The notes beneath the pieces were generated by a model, which saw only the letters and a list, made by a program, of their open reading frames with translations, was not told the DNA's origin and ran no database searches. Shown here in pieces: positions 1 through 6,422 of a DNA stretch of 7,212 nucleotides. Made by a program: the position numbers and the translations under genes. The stretch is from an uncultured Clostridia bacterium. Lineage in GTDB: Bacteria; Bacillota; Clostridia; Christensenellales; Pumilibacteraceae. Every line of letters starts with the position of its first letter. Position 1 is the stretch's first letter. Location of the stretch: positions 1 to 7,212 of the forward strand of contig CAKQVV010000079.1 of the NCBI GenBank assembly GCA_934277845.1, given 5' to 3'.

Positions 1-3000
1 TCAACTTTAGTTTTATAAGTGCTATCGGAATACCATCCGTCAAAAGCATACCCATCTTTTGCTATACTTGATAAAACAAATCCTTCTGAATTCTTTTTAT
101 ATCCATAGGGGTTGGTATCGTTATTCAATCCGTCTATACCACTATAGTTTACCTTAACATAATCATTACCGTATAGTACCGGATAATCATAGCCCCAACA
201 CCAAATATCGGTAGACCAGTTATATTGTGCTGTCATATATGACCTTGAAGCAATTTCTTTTATGTTAATATATCTACCGCCATCAGAGTTTACATGACTA
301 TTTCCTGAAGTAATTATAAAACTGCCTTCTACCGCGCCTTCTCGACACAAACGTGAGATTTGCATTCCTGTGCTATAAAATGAAATTCTATAGTCTGATT
401 TTGAAGACACCAATGAGTTCGTTATCTTCTCTGCTCCTGCCGCAATATATCCACCGAGATACAAATCCTTTTTTATATATAAATTATCAACTCTATCATT
501 ACTATCTGCTCTAATATTTATGTCACAATAACAATTTTCTACGGTGGATATTAATCCAGCAATTCCGCCAACATTTTTTAGCGTTTTGTCTGTAGTAATC
601 GAACCACTAACAGAACACTGTGAAACAACTAATCCATACCCAACAATTCCACCAACAGTCCCATCCGACGTTTGAATAGTCCCATTCCAATGACAGTTTT
701 CAATCGATCCTATAGTATATGCGACGATACCGCCAACATAATTTGCCGTTAGCTTATATTTTGAATTAGTTACAGTTACATTGCATATTTTACCTTTTGA
801 ATACCCAAACAAACCGGCATAATTATAATTGCCAGAAATAGATAGCATTGTAATTGTTTTATTATTTCCGTCAAAAGCACCAGTAAATGTGTTCTCCATA
901 CTACCTATCGGTGTAAAATCAAATCCGTTCGCATCGATATCATCTTCAAGATAGAATTTGCCGCTTAAATATTCATTTATTGTCTGCAACTCTTGTATAT
1001 TCCTTATACCAATCTCATCGGTATAAGTTATATCAATTTGCCACTTTGCGTAAACCGTTATATTTTTGGCAGCCATTGTGCTGAAATTGTAAATGGTAGC
1101 AAAATCGCTATCGGCATACCATTCTACAAAATCGTAACCAGAACGAGTAGCAACGGGAGAATCTACAACAGAATTATAATCTTGCGTAATACTGTTTTTA
1201 CTTGTCGTTCCGCCATTAAGCTCAAGATTAATCGTGTATTGATTTATCTGCCATACGGCGTATAGAGTATACGACGATTCTGCCCCCATAATATAGGTCG
1301 CTTTATTCCCATATTTAACGCTTCCGTCGGTTTCTGTCGCCCAGCCTTTGAACGAATATCCGGTCTTGGTAAACCCGCAATCTATCAGGCTTACGGATTC
1401 GTCGGTTTTTATAGACATCTCCTCCATTTCACCCGACGTTAAACCATTGCCGTCGAAAATCAGTTTGTTTACGTTCGCTTCCCATACGGCATAAAGAGTA
1501 TACGCAGAAGCCGTACCCATTCTGTAACTACTTGTATCGAGATATACTACCGATCCTTTGGGGACATTCGCCCACCCCTTAAATTTATAACCGTCACGCG
1601 TAAAAGTATTAGCCGTCAACAGCTTTTCGTCATCCGTATCAATCGACATGTCGTCCATAATGCCGTCGCCGCCATTCGGATTAAAGTGTAATACATTCGT
1701 ATTCGCTTTCCAGTTCGCAGTATACTTTCTATTCCCGATTGTTCCTTTTCCTATCGTAACGGTAGTAGATTTATCCGCAATATCCGTTCCTGACCACCCC
1801 ATAAAGGTATATCCGTCGCGCAACGGATTTTCGAGCGTAAACGATTCAGTCTCAACCGTGTAACTTTGCTTATTTGACGATACTGTGCCGCTATTAAGAT
1901 TGTACTCGATGGTATAAGTTTTAATTTTCCATACGGCATATAAAACATATTTGCTGTTGACTCCCATGGTATACTTTTGTCCGTCGGAATAAACTTTTTC
2001 GCCGTTAGCAAATGTTGCCCATCCGACGAAATCATAGCCCCTACGATTTAACGTACAATATTTTAACGCAACAGTTTCATCGGTTTCTATTATCATCGGC
2101 GACATACTTCCATCGCCGCCGTTCGCATTAAATTGCAATGAGTTTTTGTTCGCAACAAAATTAGCATCGAACAAAAGGTTTCCGGTAGATCCGGTCGGTA
2201 CATCTACCTTAAATGTATTGCCTGACAAATTAGTACCCGTCCAACCACTGAACACATACCCCGGTCTTGTGGGATTATTAAGCGTAAACGATTCGGACTC
2301 TATTGTATATTCTGTTCTATTCGCACTAGAAACGCTGCCACCGTTTAAATTACAAGTAATCGTATATTTTATCGGTGACCAAACCGCATACAAAGTATAT
2401 TCCGATGCAGTCCTCATAAAATATTTCGCCCTGTCGTTATATGCTTTTTCTCCGTTTTCAGAAGTTGACCAACCTACAAAATTATAGCCTTTACGCGAAA
2501 AACCGCAGTCGGTAAGCGTTCTCGTTTCGTCGGTTTTTATCCTCATATCCGACATGGTTCCGCTCCCTCCGTTCGCGTCGAAACGAAGTGTATTTACGTT
2601 CGCTTGCCAGATAGCGTATAAACGATACGTCGAATTTGTCCCCATGGCATACACGGCTCTATCGTCGTAAGTTTTTTGAGTTGCCGTCGTACCCCAACCG
2701 ATAAACGTATAACCCTCTTTCGTAAATGCGCATTCGTTTAATTCCGCACTCGAATCGGTGGCTATTTGCTGATTCCCCATCGTTCCGTTTCCGCCGTTCG
2801 CATCGAAAACTATTGAGTTCAAATTTGCTTTCCAACGTGCATATACGGTTATGGATTGTTCTTTTTGATATGCCGAAACAGACCTGCCGTTCTCGTCGGT
2901 AAGCCTATTGCCGTTCTCTAAAGAATCATACCATCCCAAAAATTTATATCCGTTCCTTTTCGGCGCGGGTAAAGTGTAATTTTCATTTACGTCGATTACA

Positions 3001-3209
3001 GGTTTGTTTGTATCGACGCCCGAAGTCGCTCCGTTATAATCGAGACTGATTACAAAGCCCATTTTTATTTTTGTTAATGACGGCAATCCGGCTTTCCAAT
3101 CTTCCGCAAAACCGTTAATATCGCCTTCACGGGCAATGATAGTTATTTCTGTTAAATTGTCGCAGCCCGAAAATGCACAATCAATAGGCACAGGGATTTT
3201 TCTTTCTTT
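1..3209 (-). CDS. BspA/InlB-type repetitive surface protein, truncated at both ends
   Basis: One reading frame of 1069 codons without a stop runs off the left edge. In order it shows: a leftover BspA-type leucine-rich repeat (AFSGCDNLTEITI, residues about 12-24); nine InlB B-repeats (Listeria-Bacteroides/Flg_new type) with GYxFxGW and LYAxW signatures (about residues 51-723); a GLUG-type segment (about 724-1000) with FTPIGS, FTGAFDGNNKTI and AGLFGY, YVGGIVAY, VGGIVGY and NVGGIAG loops; and the start of another B-repeat (GYAFDGWYSD). Such proteins are exported, cell-surface attached and thought to mediate adhesion or host interaction. The 5' end is broken: an in-frame TAA lies at 3210-3212, there is no ATG before residue 50, and the GTG at 3191 has no good ribosome binding site. 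Signal peptide and most LRRs are absent. It lies just downstream of a large serine recombinase, so insertion of a mobile element most likely removed the 5' part. It is probably not expressed as a proper surface protein in this configuration. Confidence 0.88.
1041..3059 (-). repeat. Nine tandem InlB B-repeats (protein-level repeat array)
   Basis: Each unit is about 70-77 codons and ends at a Trp of the LYAVW/TANW type. Approximate unit bounds are 3059-2832, 2831-2607, 2606-2379, 2378-2157, 2156-1929, 1928-1710, 1709-1482, 1481-1251 and 1250-1041. Three flavours can be seen. Units 2, 3, 5, 7 and 8 have a DANGG-GTM-IxTDE-GYxFxGWAT-MGxxSxYTLYAVW plan. Units 4 and 6 have a YTIxYNLNGG-VSS-ESFTLxNPxRxGYxFxGWxGT plan. 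Units 1 and 9 are more ordinary B-repeats. Nucleotide similarity is still visible, for example ccatacggc followed by a tata-rich stretch at 1251, 1482 and 1929. This points to duplication within the gene, although the units have clearly diverged. The repeats probably form a stalk of small beta-grasp-like domains. Confidence 0.85.
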
Positions 3210-3216
3210 TTAGATA

Positions 3217-3243
3217 GTGGCGCGGCTTTCATTGTCACGCCAC
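3217..3243. repeat. Short GC-rich inverted repeat over the recombinase stop codon, at the presumed element end
   Basis: Arms gtggcgcg (3217-3224) and cacgccac (3236-3243) pair over eight positions with one G-T wobble, enclosing an 11-base loop. The recombinase stop codon (3235-3237) overlaps the right arm. On the minus strand no T-run follows the hairpin (TATCTAAAAAG comes next), so it is not a normal intrinsic terminator. Its place next to the host/element junction suggests it could be part of the recombinase binding site, or chance. Confidence 0.4.
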
Positions 3244-4923
3244 TTCTATAATTTTGGTTTTGTCTGTTTTTACAGGCTCATTGTCGGCATTCGGAACGCT
3301 CACCGTTCCAACGCAGTTATAGACTATCTTCACTCTCTGCGTTTTTATACCGTCAATTTTTTCGGCTTCATAAACGATTATTTTCTCCACAAACGTTCTT
3401 ATGATTTCGGCGTTCAGTTCTGTGATGTCGGAATACTTGTTTACCAACTTCATAAACCGATCCACGCTTTCGCCCTCTTCCCGAACGACAGATATTTCTT
3501 CTTTCAGCCTTTGAGCGGTTTGCTGTAATCCGTTCTGTTCCGCTTCATACGTTGCCGTCATCTTTGCAAATCGCTCGTCGCTTATTTTACCCGAAACGTT
3601 ATCTTCGTAAAGTTTCTGAATAATTCCGTCTATTTCGGCAATGCGTCTGACAGCTTTGTCGAGCGACGCTTTGTTTTCGGCTCGCAATTTTTCGGTTTCT
3701 CTTAAAGAACGTTTCTTTGCCAAGTCTAAAAACTCGCTTTCGTGTTCTCTTGCAAATGCCGTTACTTGACGCAAATCCCGTAAAAGAATTTTCTCAATGT
3801 CCGCAAGTCTTATGAAGTGTGACGTGCAGAAATATTTGCGCTTCTTTCGATAAACCGAACATACAAAATAATCTTTTTGGTGCGGATCACGTTGTCTGCG
3901 TAAATATAGCCTATGTCCGCAATCTCCGCAAAACAACATTCCCGACAATGCGTTCGGTTCGCCAAGACTGTCAAGGCGACGTTTCCCTTCTCGGATTTTC
4001 TGCACCGCCCAAAACGTTTCTTCGTCGATGATCGGCTCTTGCGTATCCTTGAAAATCTGCCATTCATCGGAAGGTAACAAGATAACCTTTTTCGACTTAA
4101 ACGATTTCTTCTTCGTCTTGAAATTTACCGTCCACCCAAGATATTCCCAATAACCGAGTATTGCTCCAACCGTTTGGTCTGCCCACGCTTCGGGCATTTC
4201 GTTCGCTCTTATCGTAACCTTTCTGCCCATTTTCTTAGCGTGTATTTTCGGCGTATCGACACCTTCGTCCGTCAATATCCGTGAGATTTGCGTCGGACCG
4301 AAGCCCTGCATACAAAGTCCGAATATTCTTCTTACAACCGTTGCCGCTTCTTCGTCAATAAGCCACTTGTTCTTATCGTTCGGATCTTTTATATATCCGT
4401 AAGGCGGTAACGGATTTGTGTGTTTGCCGGAATTGCCTTTTGCCTTGATTGCCGACTTCATCTTCTTGCTGATGTCTTTCGCATACCATTCGTTCATTAT
4501 GTTTCTGAACGGAGTGAAATCGTTATCCGTTTGAACTTCGCTGTCCACATTGTCGTTGACTGCGATAAACTGCACGTCGTATTCGGGGAAAATAACTTCC
4601 GTATAGTAACCGACTTCGAGATAGTTTCTGCCAAAACGGGACATATCCTTAACGATAACTCGTTTAATAAGCCCTGCTTCGACTCTTTCCATCATCCGCT
4701 TAAAATCAGGTCGATTAAAGTTTGTTCCCGAATATCCGTCGTCCACATAAACCTGAACGTTTGCATAGCCTTTACTTTTCGCATATTGCAAGAGTAATTC
4801 TCTTTGATTTTTTATACTGTTCGATTCGCCTGTCAACTCGTCATCTCTACTCAAACGAGTGTAAAGTGCGGTTTCATCACCTTCTGCAAATGGTATTTTG
4901 TTGATTGCTGACTGATTTCTCAT
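3235..4923 (-). CDS. Large serine recombinase, TnpX/TndX family (DUF4368-type C-terminus)
   Basis: This 562-residue protein is predicted to excise and integrate the element by serine-recombinase chemistry: double-strand cleavage through a 5'-phosphoserine, then strand rotation. The catalytic domain spans residues about 17-160, with nucleophile Ser25 in YTRLSRDDE beside Arg23, the conserved DGYSGTNFNRPDF loop (62-74) and active-site arginines Arg96 and Arg99 in SRFGR. A recombinase domain follows (about 170-320, with PPYGY and GFGPTQISRIL). A zinc ribbon carries Cys332, Cys335, Cys355 and Cys366. A charged helical, probably coiled-coil stretch covers about 395-490, and a DUF4368-like tail closes the protein. 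GESNSIKNQRELL is typical of the Tn4451 TnpX/Tn5397 TndX group. The length is normal for the family (500-700) and every key residue is present, so it looks functional. The ATG at 4921-4923 has an AGAAGGAG site six bases upstream. The gene starts 20 bases after the tnpW-like stop and is probably co-transcribed with it. Confidence 0.95.
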   Translation of the reverse strand: MRNQSAINKIPFAEGDETALYTRLSRDDELTGESNSIKNQRELLLQYAKSKGYANVQVYVDDGYSGTNFNRPDFKRMMERVEAGLIKRVIVKDMSRFGRNYLEVGYYTEVIFPEYDVQFIAVNDNVDSEVQTDNDFTPFRNIMNEWYAKDISKKMKSAIKAKGNSGKHTNPLPPYGYIKDPNDKNKWLIDEEAATVVRRIFGLCMQGFGPTQISRILTDEGVDTPKIHAKKMGRKVTIRANEMPEAWADQTVGAILGYWEYLGWTVNFKTKKKSFKSKKVILLPSDEWQIFKDTQEPIIDEETFWAVQKIREGKRRLDSLGEPNALSGMLFCGDCGHRLYLRRQRDPHQKDYFVCSVYRKKRKYFCTSHFIRLADIEKILLRDLRQVTAFAREHESEFLDLAKKRSLRETEKLRAENKASLDKAVRRIAEIDGIIQKLYEDNVSGKISDERFAKMTATYEAEQNGLQQTAQRLKEEISVVREEGESVDRFMKLVNKYSDITELNAEIIRTFVEKIIVYEAEKIDGIKTQRVKIVYNCVGTVSVPNADNEPVKTDKTKIIEVA

Positions 4924-4943
4924 TTAATACTCCTTCTGAAAAA

Positions 4944-5144
4944 TCAGCCCTCAAATGTAGCCTTTTGATTATTTAATCGGCGGCGTTCTTCGTCTACCAA
5001 ACCGTCTATTCCCGCTTCTATCAGTTTCTTGATTTTCTGCTCTGCGGTTTCGTGCGCCGCTTCCGATTCTTCCGTTTCCACAATAAAGACCGTATTGTCG
5101 ATTTTCATCGTGTAACTTCTTTTCTTATTATTTTCTACGCTTAT
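4944..5144 (-). CDS. TnpW-like small transposon protein with non-canonical start
   Basis: A short charged frame encodes up to 66 residues. Its core, SYTMKIDNTVFIVETEESEA followed by HETAEQKIKKLI, resembles the TnpW family (KIGxTxFxV ... ETxxxKxxRLI), known from Tn4451-type elements and of unknown function. The start is odd. From the in-frame TAA upstream to the first ATG (5106-5108) there is no ATG, GTG or TTG. Yet a near-perfect Shine-Dalgarno (AAGGAGG, 5153-5159) sits eight bases before an ATA codon (5142-5144) and five bases before an ACG. The family alignment also calls for residues ahead of Tyr-Thr-Met. I therefore place the start at ATA 5144; the conservative alternative is ATG 5108, giving 54 residues with a weak ribosome site. 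The stop lies 20 bases before the large recombinase. Very low initiation, or a start mutated from ATG, are both possible. Confidence 0.65.
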   Translation of the reverse strand: MSVENNKKRSYTMKIDNTVFIVETEESEAAHETAEQKIKKLIEAGIDGLVDEERRRLNNQKATFEG

Positions 5145-5152
5145 CGTTGTTT

Positions 5153-5159
5153 CCTCCTT
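5153..5159 (-). promoter_or_regulatory. Strong ribosome binding site before an ATA/ACG start
   Basis: The minus strand reads AAGGAGG here, an almost complete anti-16S match. Going downstream, ACG lies after a 5-base gap and ATA after an 8-base gap. The nearest in-frame ATG is about 44 bases away, too far for this site to serve it. This placement is what supports a non-canonical start for the TnpW-like gene. Confidence 0.7.
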
Positions 5160-5194
5160 ACGATGAAGCGTAAAAAATATTAAGTTCTCGTATC

Positions 5195-5253
5195 GGCATA
5201 ACCACGATTACGCTCCATCAATTATTCATTGATTCGTTATCCGTGATTATGCC
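5195..5253. repeat. Large imperfect nested hairpin between the RHH gene and the tnpW-like gene
   Basis: Left arm 5195-5212 (ggcataaccacgattacg) is nearly the reverse complement of right arm 5235-5253 (cgttatccgtgattatgcc), with one substitution pair and a small bulge. Inside it a second perfect pair, atcaat (5217-5222) and attgat (5228-5233), closes a 5-base loop. The whole would fold into a long stem in the leader upstream of the tnpW-like and recombinase genes. It lacks an immediate T-run; a run of six T on the minus strand begins 17 bases further on, so it is not a standard terminator. It fills the roughly 130-base gap between genes (5145-5274). It could be an attenuator, an RNA processing site or a protein-binding site. 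Confidence 0.6.
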
Positions 5254-5274
5254 TTTACAGCTAATCAGTATTTG

Positions 5275-5493
5275 TTATTTAAGTTCTTTGTAGTTTTCTA
5301 AAAGCGTTCCGTATCCTATTCGGATCAAGTCAACTTTCGGAATTCCGTGCTTTTTAAGAAATGCGACGATTTCCTCATACTCGTCACTCGGAAGTCTTGT
5401 ATTAAACTGTTTCGTCGCCTGTTCACGCTCTTCCTTGTGAGCAACTTCATATTTTCGTCTTGCTCGTTGTTTTGGTGTCAATCGTTGTATCAT
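5275..5493 (-). CDS. Small ribbon-helix-helix-like protein (putative regulator)
   Basis: The protein has 72 residues. A basic, charged N-terminal third (KQRARRKYEVAHKEEREQA) precedes a segment with ribbon-helix-helix spacing: strand KQFNTRLP, helix SDEYEEIVAFLKKHG, turn IPK, helix VDLIRIGYGTLLENYKEL. Arc/MetJ/CopG-type proteins of this layout bind DNA operators as dimers through the strand. A role in repressing the module promoter at 6346-6374 is inference from proximity only. I chose ATG 5493, residue 9 of the longest frame, because GAGG lies seven bases upstream and the codon falls four bases after the solo-resolvase stop. The longer start at 5517 has no usable ribosome site and would overlap that gene. 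The two genes are tightly coupled. The specific family is not recognised; the fold call rests on pattern alone. Confidence 0.65.
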   Translation of the reverse strand: MIQRLTPKQRARRKYEVAHKEEREQATKQFNTRLPSDEYEEIVAFLKKHGIPKVDLIRIGYGTLLENYKELK

Positions 5494-5497
5494 CGTC

Positions 5498-5818
5498 CTA
5501 CCTCGCTTGTGCGGCATACCCGCAATCGTATATTTTTATACCTATCTTATCCAATGCCTTTTTGACTTCCAATAAAGTAAAAATACTTCTTGAAATCCTT
5601 GAAAAATCTCTTACAAGTATTATATCATACTTTCCGAGTTTTGCATCCGACAACATTTTGCGATAAGCGGGACGATTTTCATTCAATCCACTATATTTTT
5701 CATCTTTATAGATTTCCGTTACAGTCAAACCGTTTTGTTCCGCAAAAGATTTCAAACGTTCGACTGTTGCTGTTACATCTCCGGTACAACAGCGATCATA
5801 TATCGCAACTCTTTCCAT
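5498..5818 (-). CDS. Solo serine-recombinase catalytic domain with Cys at the nucleophile position
   Basis: The 106 residues match only the N-terminal resolvase fold: VAIYDRCCTGD, then DEKYSGLNENRPAYRKML, then IILVRDFSRISRSIFTLLEV. The active-site arginines are conserved (Arg of YDR and both in SRISR). The residue aligning with the catalytic serine (RVS in resolvases, RLS in the neighbouring TnpX-like protein) is cysteine. The frame stops right after the domain (IKIYDCGY, then AAQAR and TAG), so there is no DNA-binding, recombinase or zinc-ribbon region; full resolvases have about 180 residues and large ones over 450. It is therefore unlikely to recombine DNA alone. It could be a decayed remnant or a dimerisation partner that modulates the large recombinase. 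The ATG at 5816-5818 follows AGGGGTGAG at good spacing and is preferred to the TTG one codon earlier. The preceding peptide's stop lies inside this ribosome site, so the genes are coupled. Confidence 0.8.
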   Translation of the reverse strand: MERVAIYDRCCTGDVTATVERLKSFAEQNGLTVTEIYKDEKYSGLNENRPAYRKMLSDAKLGKYDIILVRDFSRISRSIFTLLEVKKALDKIGIKIYDCGYAAQAR

Positions 5819-5824
5819 CAACGC

Positions 5825-5947
5825 TCACCCCTGCGAAGTGATTGCACAAATCAACGCACCTATAATATTCATTACAAAATGCCCTAAAATGAGTACGCCT
5901 GCCAAAGCAAATCTGCCGATAGTTCCTACTACTTTTAACGCTTTCAT
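5825..5947 (-). CDS. 40-residue hydrophobic membrane peptide
   Basis: A short gene (MKALKVVGTIG at the N-terminus, AITSQG at the end) lies between the tnpV-like gene and the solo-resolvase gene. Its start has a clear AAGGAGG ribosome site seven bases upstream, and its TGA overlaps the next gene's ribosome site, so it looks translated. After a short basic N-terminus, residues about 7-36 are almost entirely hydrophobic and Gly/Ala-rich, with a single His in the middle, giving one probable transmembrane helix. I do not recognise the family. Small hydrophobic peptides are common in clostridial integrative elements, and a holin- or toxin-like role cannot be excluded. The function is unknown. Confidence 0.65.
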   Translation of the reverse strand: MKALKVVGTIGRFALAGVLILGHFVMNIIGALICAITSQG

Positions 5948-5958
5948 ATTCTGCCTCC

Positions 5959-6315
5959 TTATTTTACATAAACGATTTCGTTTAAGATTTCTTCCTCGAT
6001 AAGTCGTTGCATTTCCGTTTCCCTTTTCAGATTTTCCATAAAGTCCGCCGACTTTTTGAAACGATCTTCTTTCGAGAACTTTGCATACATTGTTTCGTAC
6101 AGTTCGTCAGCGGCTTTGTCTACGCCGTGCAGGTATTCGGGAAGATTTGCAATCGTCCAATCGATTCCTTTATCCTCCAAATACCGTTTAGCGAGAGTGC
6201 CGTATTTCCCGTAAACGTGTTTTACAGGCTTTACCGCCTTCTGATAAACCTTAATCTCCTTTACCGTCAACCCTTCGTTTGACTCAGCCTTTTTGATTAC
6301 CTCTTCTACGTTCAT
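5959..6315 (-). CDS. TnpV-like transposon protein
   Basis: The protein has 118 residues and is rich in Lys and Glu. Residues about 36-75 (GKYGTLAKRYLEDKG, then NLPEYLHGVDKAADELYETM) fit the TnpV pattern: a Tyr-Gly / RYLxE segment, then LxxYLxxIDxQAxE. The C-terminal half (about 76-115) also fits the family's helical tail. TnpV is found in Tn4451 and many clostridial elements; its role is not established. The start is set at ATG 6313-6315: a strong AAAGGAGGTG site (6321-6330) lies five bases before it. A longer frame back to 6363 would begin inside the promoter spacer and can be discarded. The gene is the first of the module, about 24 bases downstream of the predicted transcription start, and is followed 11 bases later by the small hydrophobic peptide. 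The family assignment is by pattern only. Confidence 0.65.
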   Translation of the reverse strand: MNVEEVIKKAESNEGLTVKEIKVYQKAVKPVKHVYGKYGTLAKRYLEDKGIDWTIANLPEYLHGVDKAADELYETMYAKFSKEDRFKKSADFMENLKRETEMQRLIEEEILNEIVYVK

Positions 6316-6320
6316 AAAAG

Positions 6321-6330
6321 CACCTCCTTT
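6321..6330 (-). promoter_or_regulatory. Ribosome binding site that sets the tnpV-like start
   Basis: The minus strand reads AAAGGAGGTG, with GGAGG about seven bases before ATG 6315. This fixes the internal Met as the start and removes 16 residues from the longest frame. Confidence 0.85.
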
Positions 6331-6345
6331 GGTTTCTTCGTCTTT

Positions 6346-6374
6346 ATTATATCGTGATAGCACGATATTGTCAA
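6346..6374 (-). promoter_or_regulatory. Consensus sigma-A promoter of the tnpV-to-RHH module
   Basis: The minus strand carries TTGACA (6369-6374), a 17-base spacer (6352-6368) and TATAAT (6346-6351). Both boxes and the spacing are perfect, so it should be very strong unless repressed. Transcription would begin near 6339, leaving a leader of about 24 bases before the tnpV-like ATG. It is the only clear promoter seen for the genes from 6315 leftward, and may serve the recombinase too. Confidence 0.85.
6349..6368. promoter_or_regulatory. Palindromic operator inside the promoter spacer
   Basis: Arms atatcgtg (6349-6356) and cacgatat (6361-6368) are perfect inverted repeats of 8 bp around a 4-base centre (atag). 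The palindrome fills the space between the -35 and -10 boxes and overlaps the -10. That position is typical of a repressor operator that blocks RNA polymerase. The cognate protein is not known; the RHH-like gene in the same operon, or an AbiEi-type antitoxin expected upstream of the abiEii gene, are candidates. Confidence 0.7.
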
Positions 6375-6422
6375 GCTGTTTTGATTACTTTTCATAAATT
6401 ATTTTCAGAATCTGTCCGTAAA

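Noticed and set aside
1..3209. Regular repeats that might suggest a CRISPR array or DNA satellite
   Set aside because: The period is about 210-230 bases and the units are diverged and in frame. They translate to InlB B-repeats, so this is a protein repeat.
3217..4797. Open frames on the plus strand opposite the recombinase (for example 3217-3528 and 4420-4797)
   Set aside because: They have no recognisable domains, lie fully antisense to a well-supported recombinase, and lack ribosome sites worth noting.
3189..4923. Phase-variable inversion of the surface gene by the recombinase
   Set aside because: No inverted copies of a recombination site are visible around the gene within the window; insertion explains the truncation more simply.
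5195..5253. Hairpin as a simple intrinsic terminator of the RHH gene
   Set aside because: No T-run follows the stem directly; six T appear only 17 bases later.
5275..5517. Longer RHH-like protein starting at 5517
   Set aside because: It has no usable Shine-Dalgarno and would overlap the solo-resolvase gene; ATG 5493 is four bases after that stop with GAGG upstream.
5959..6363. Longer tnpV-like protein starting at 6363
   Set aside because: Its start codon would lie in the promoter spacer, upstream of the predicted transcript start; ATG 6315 has a strong ribosome site.
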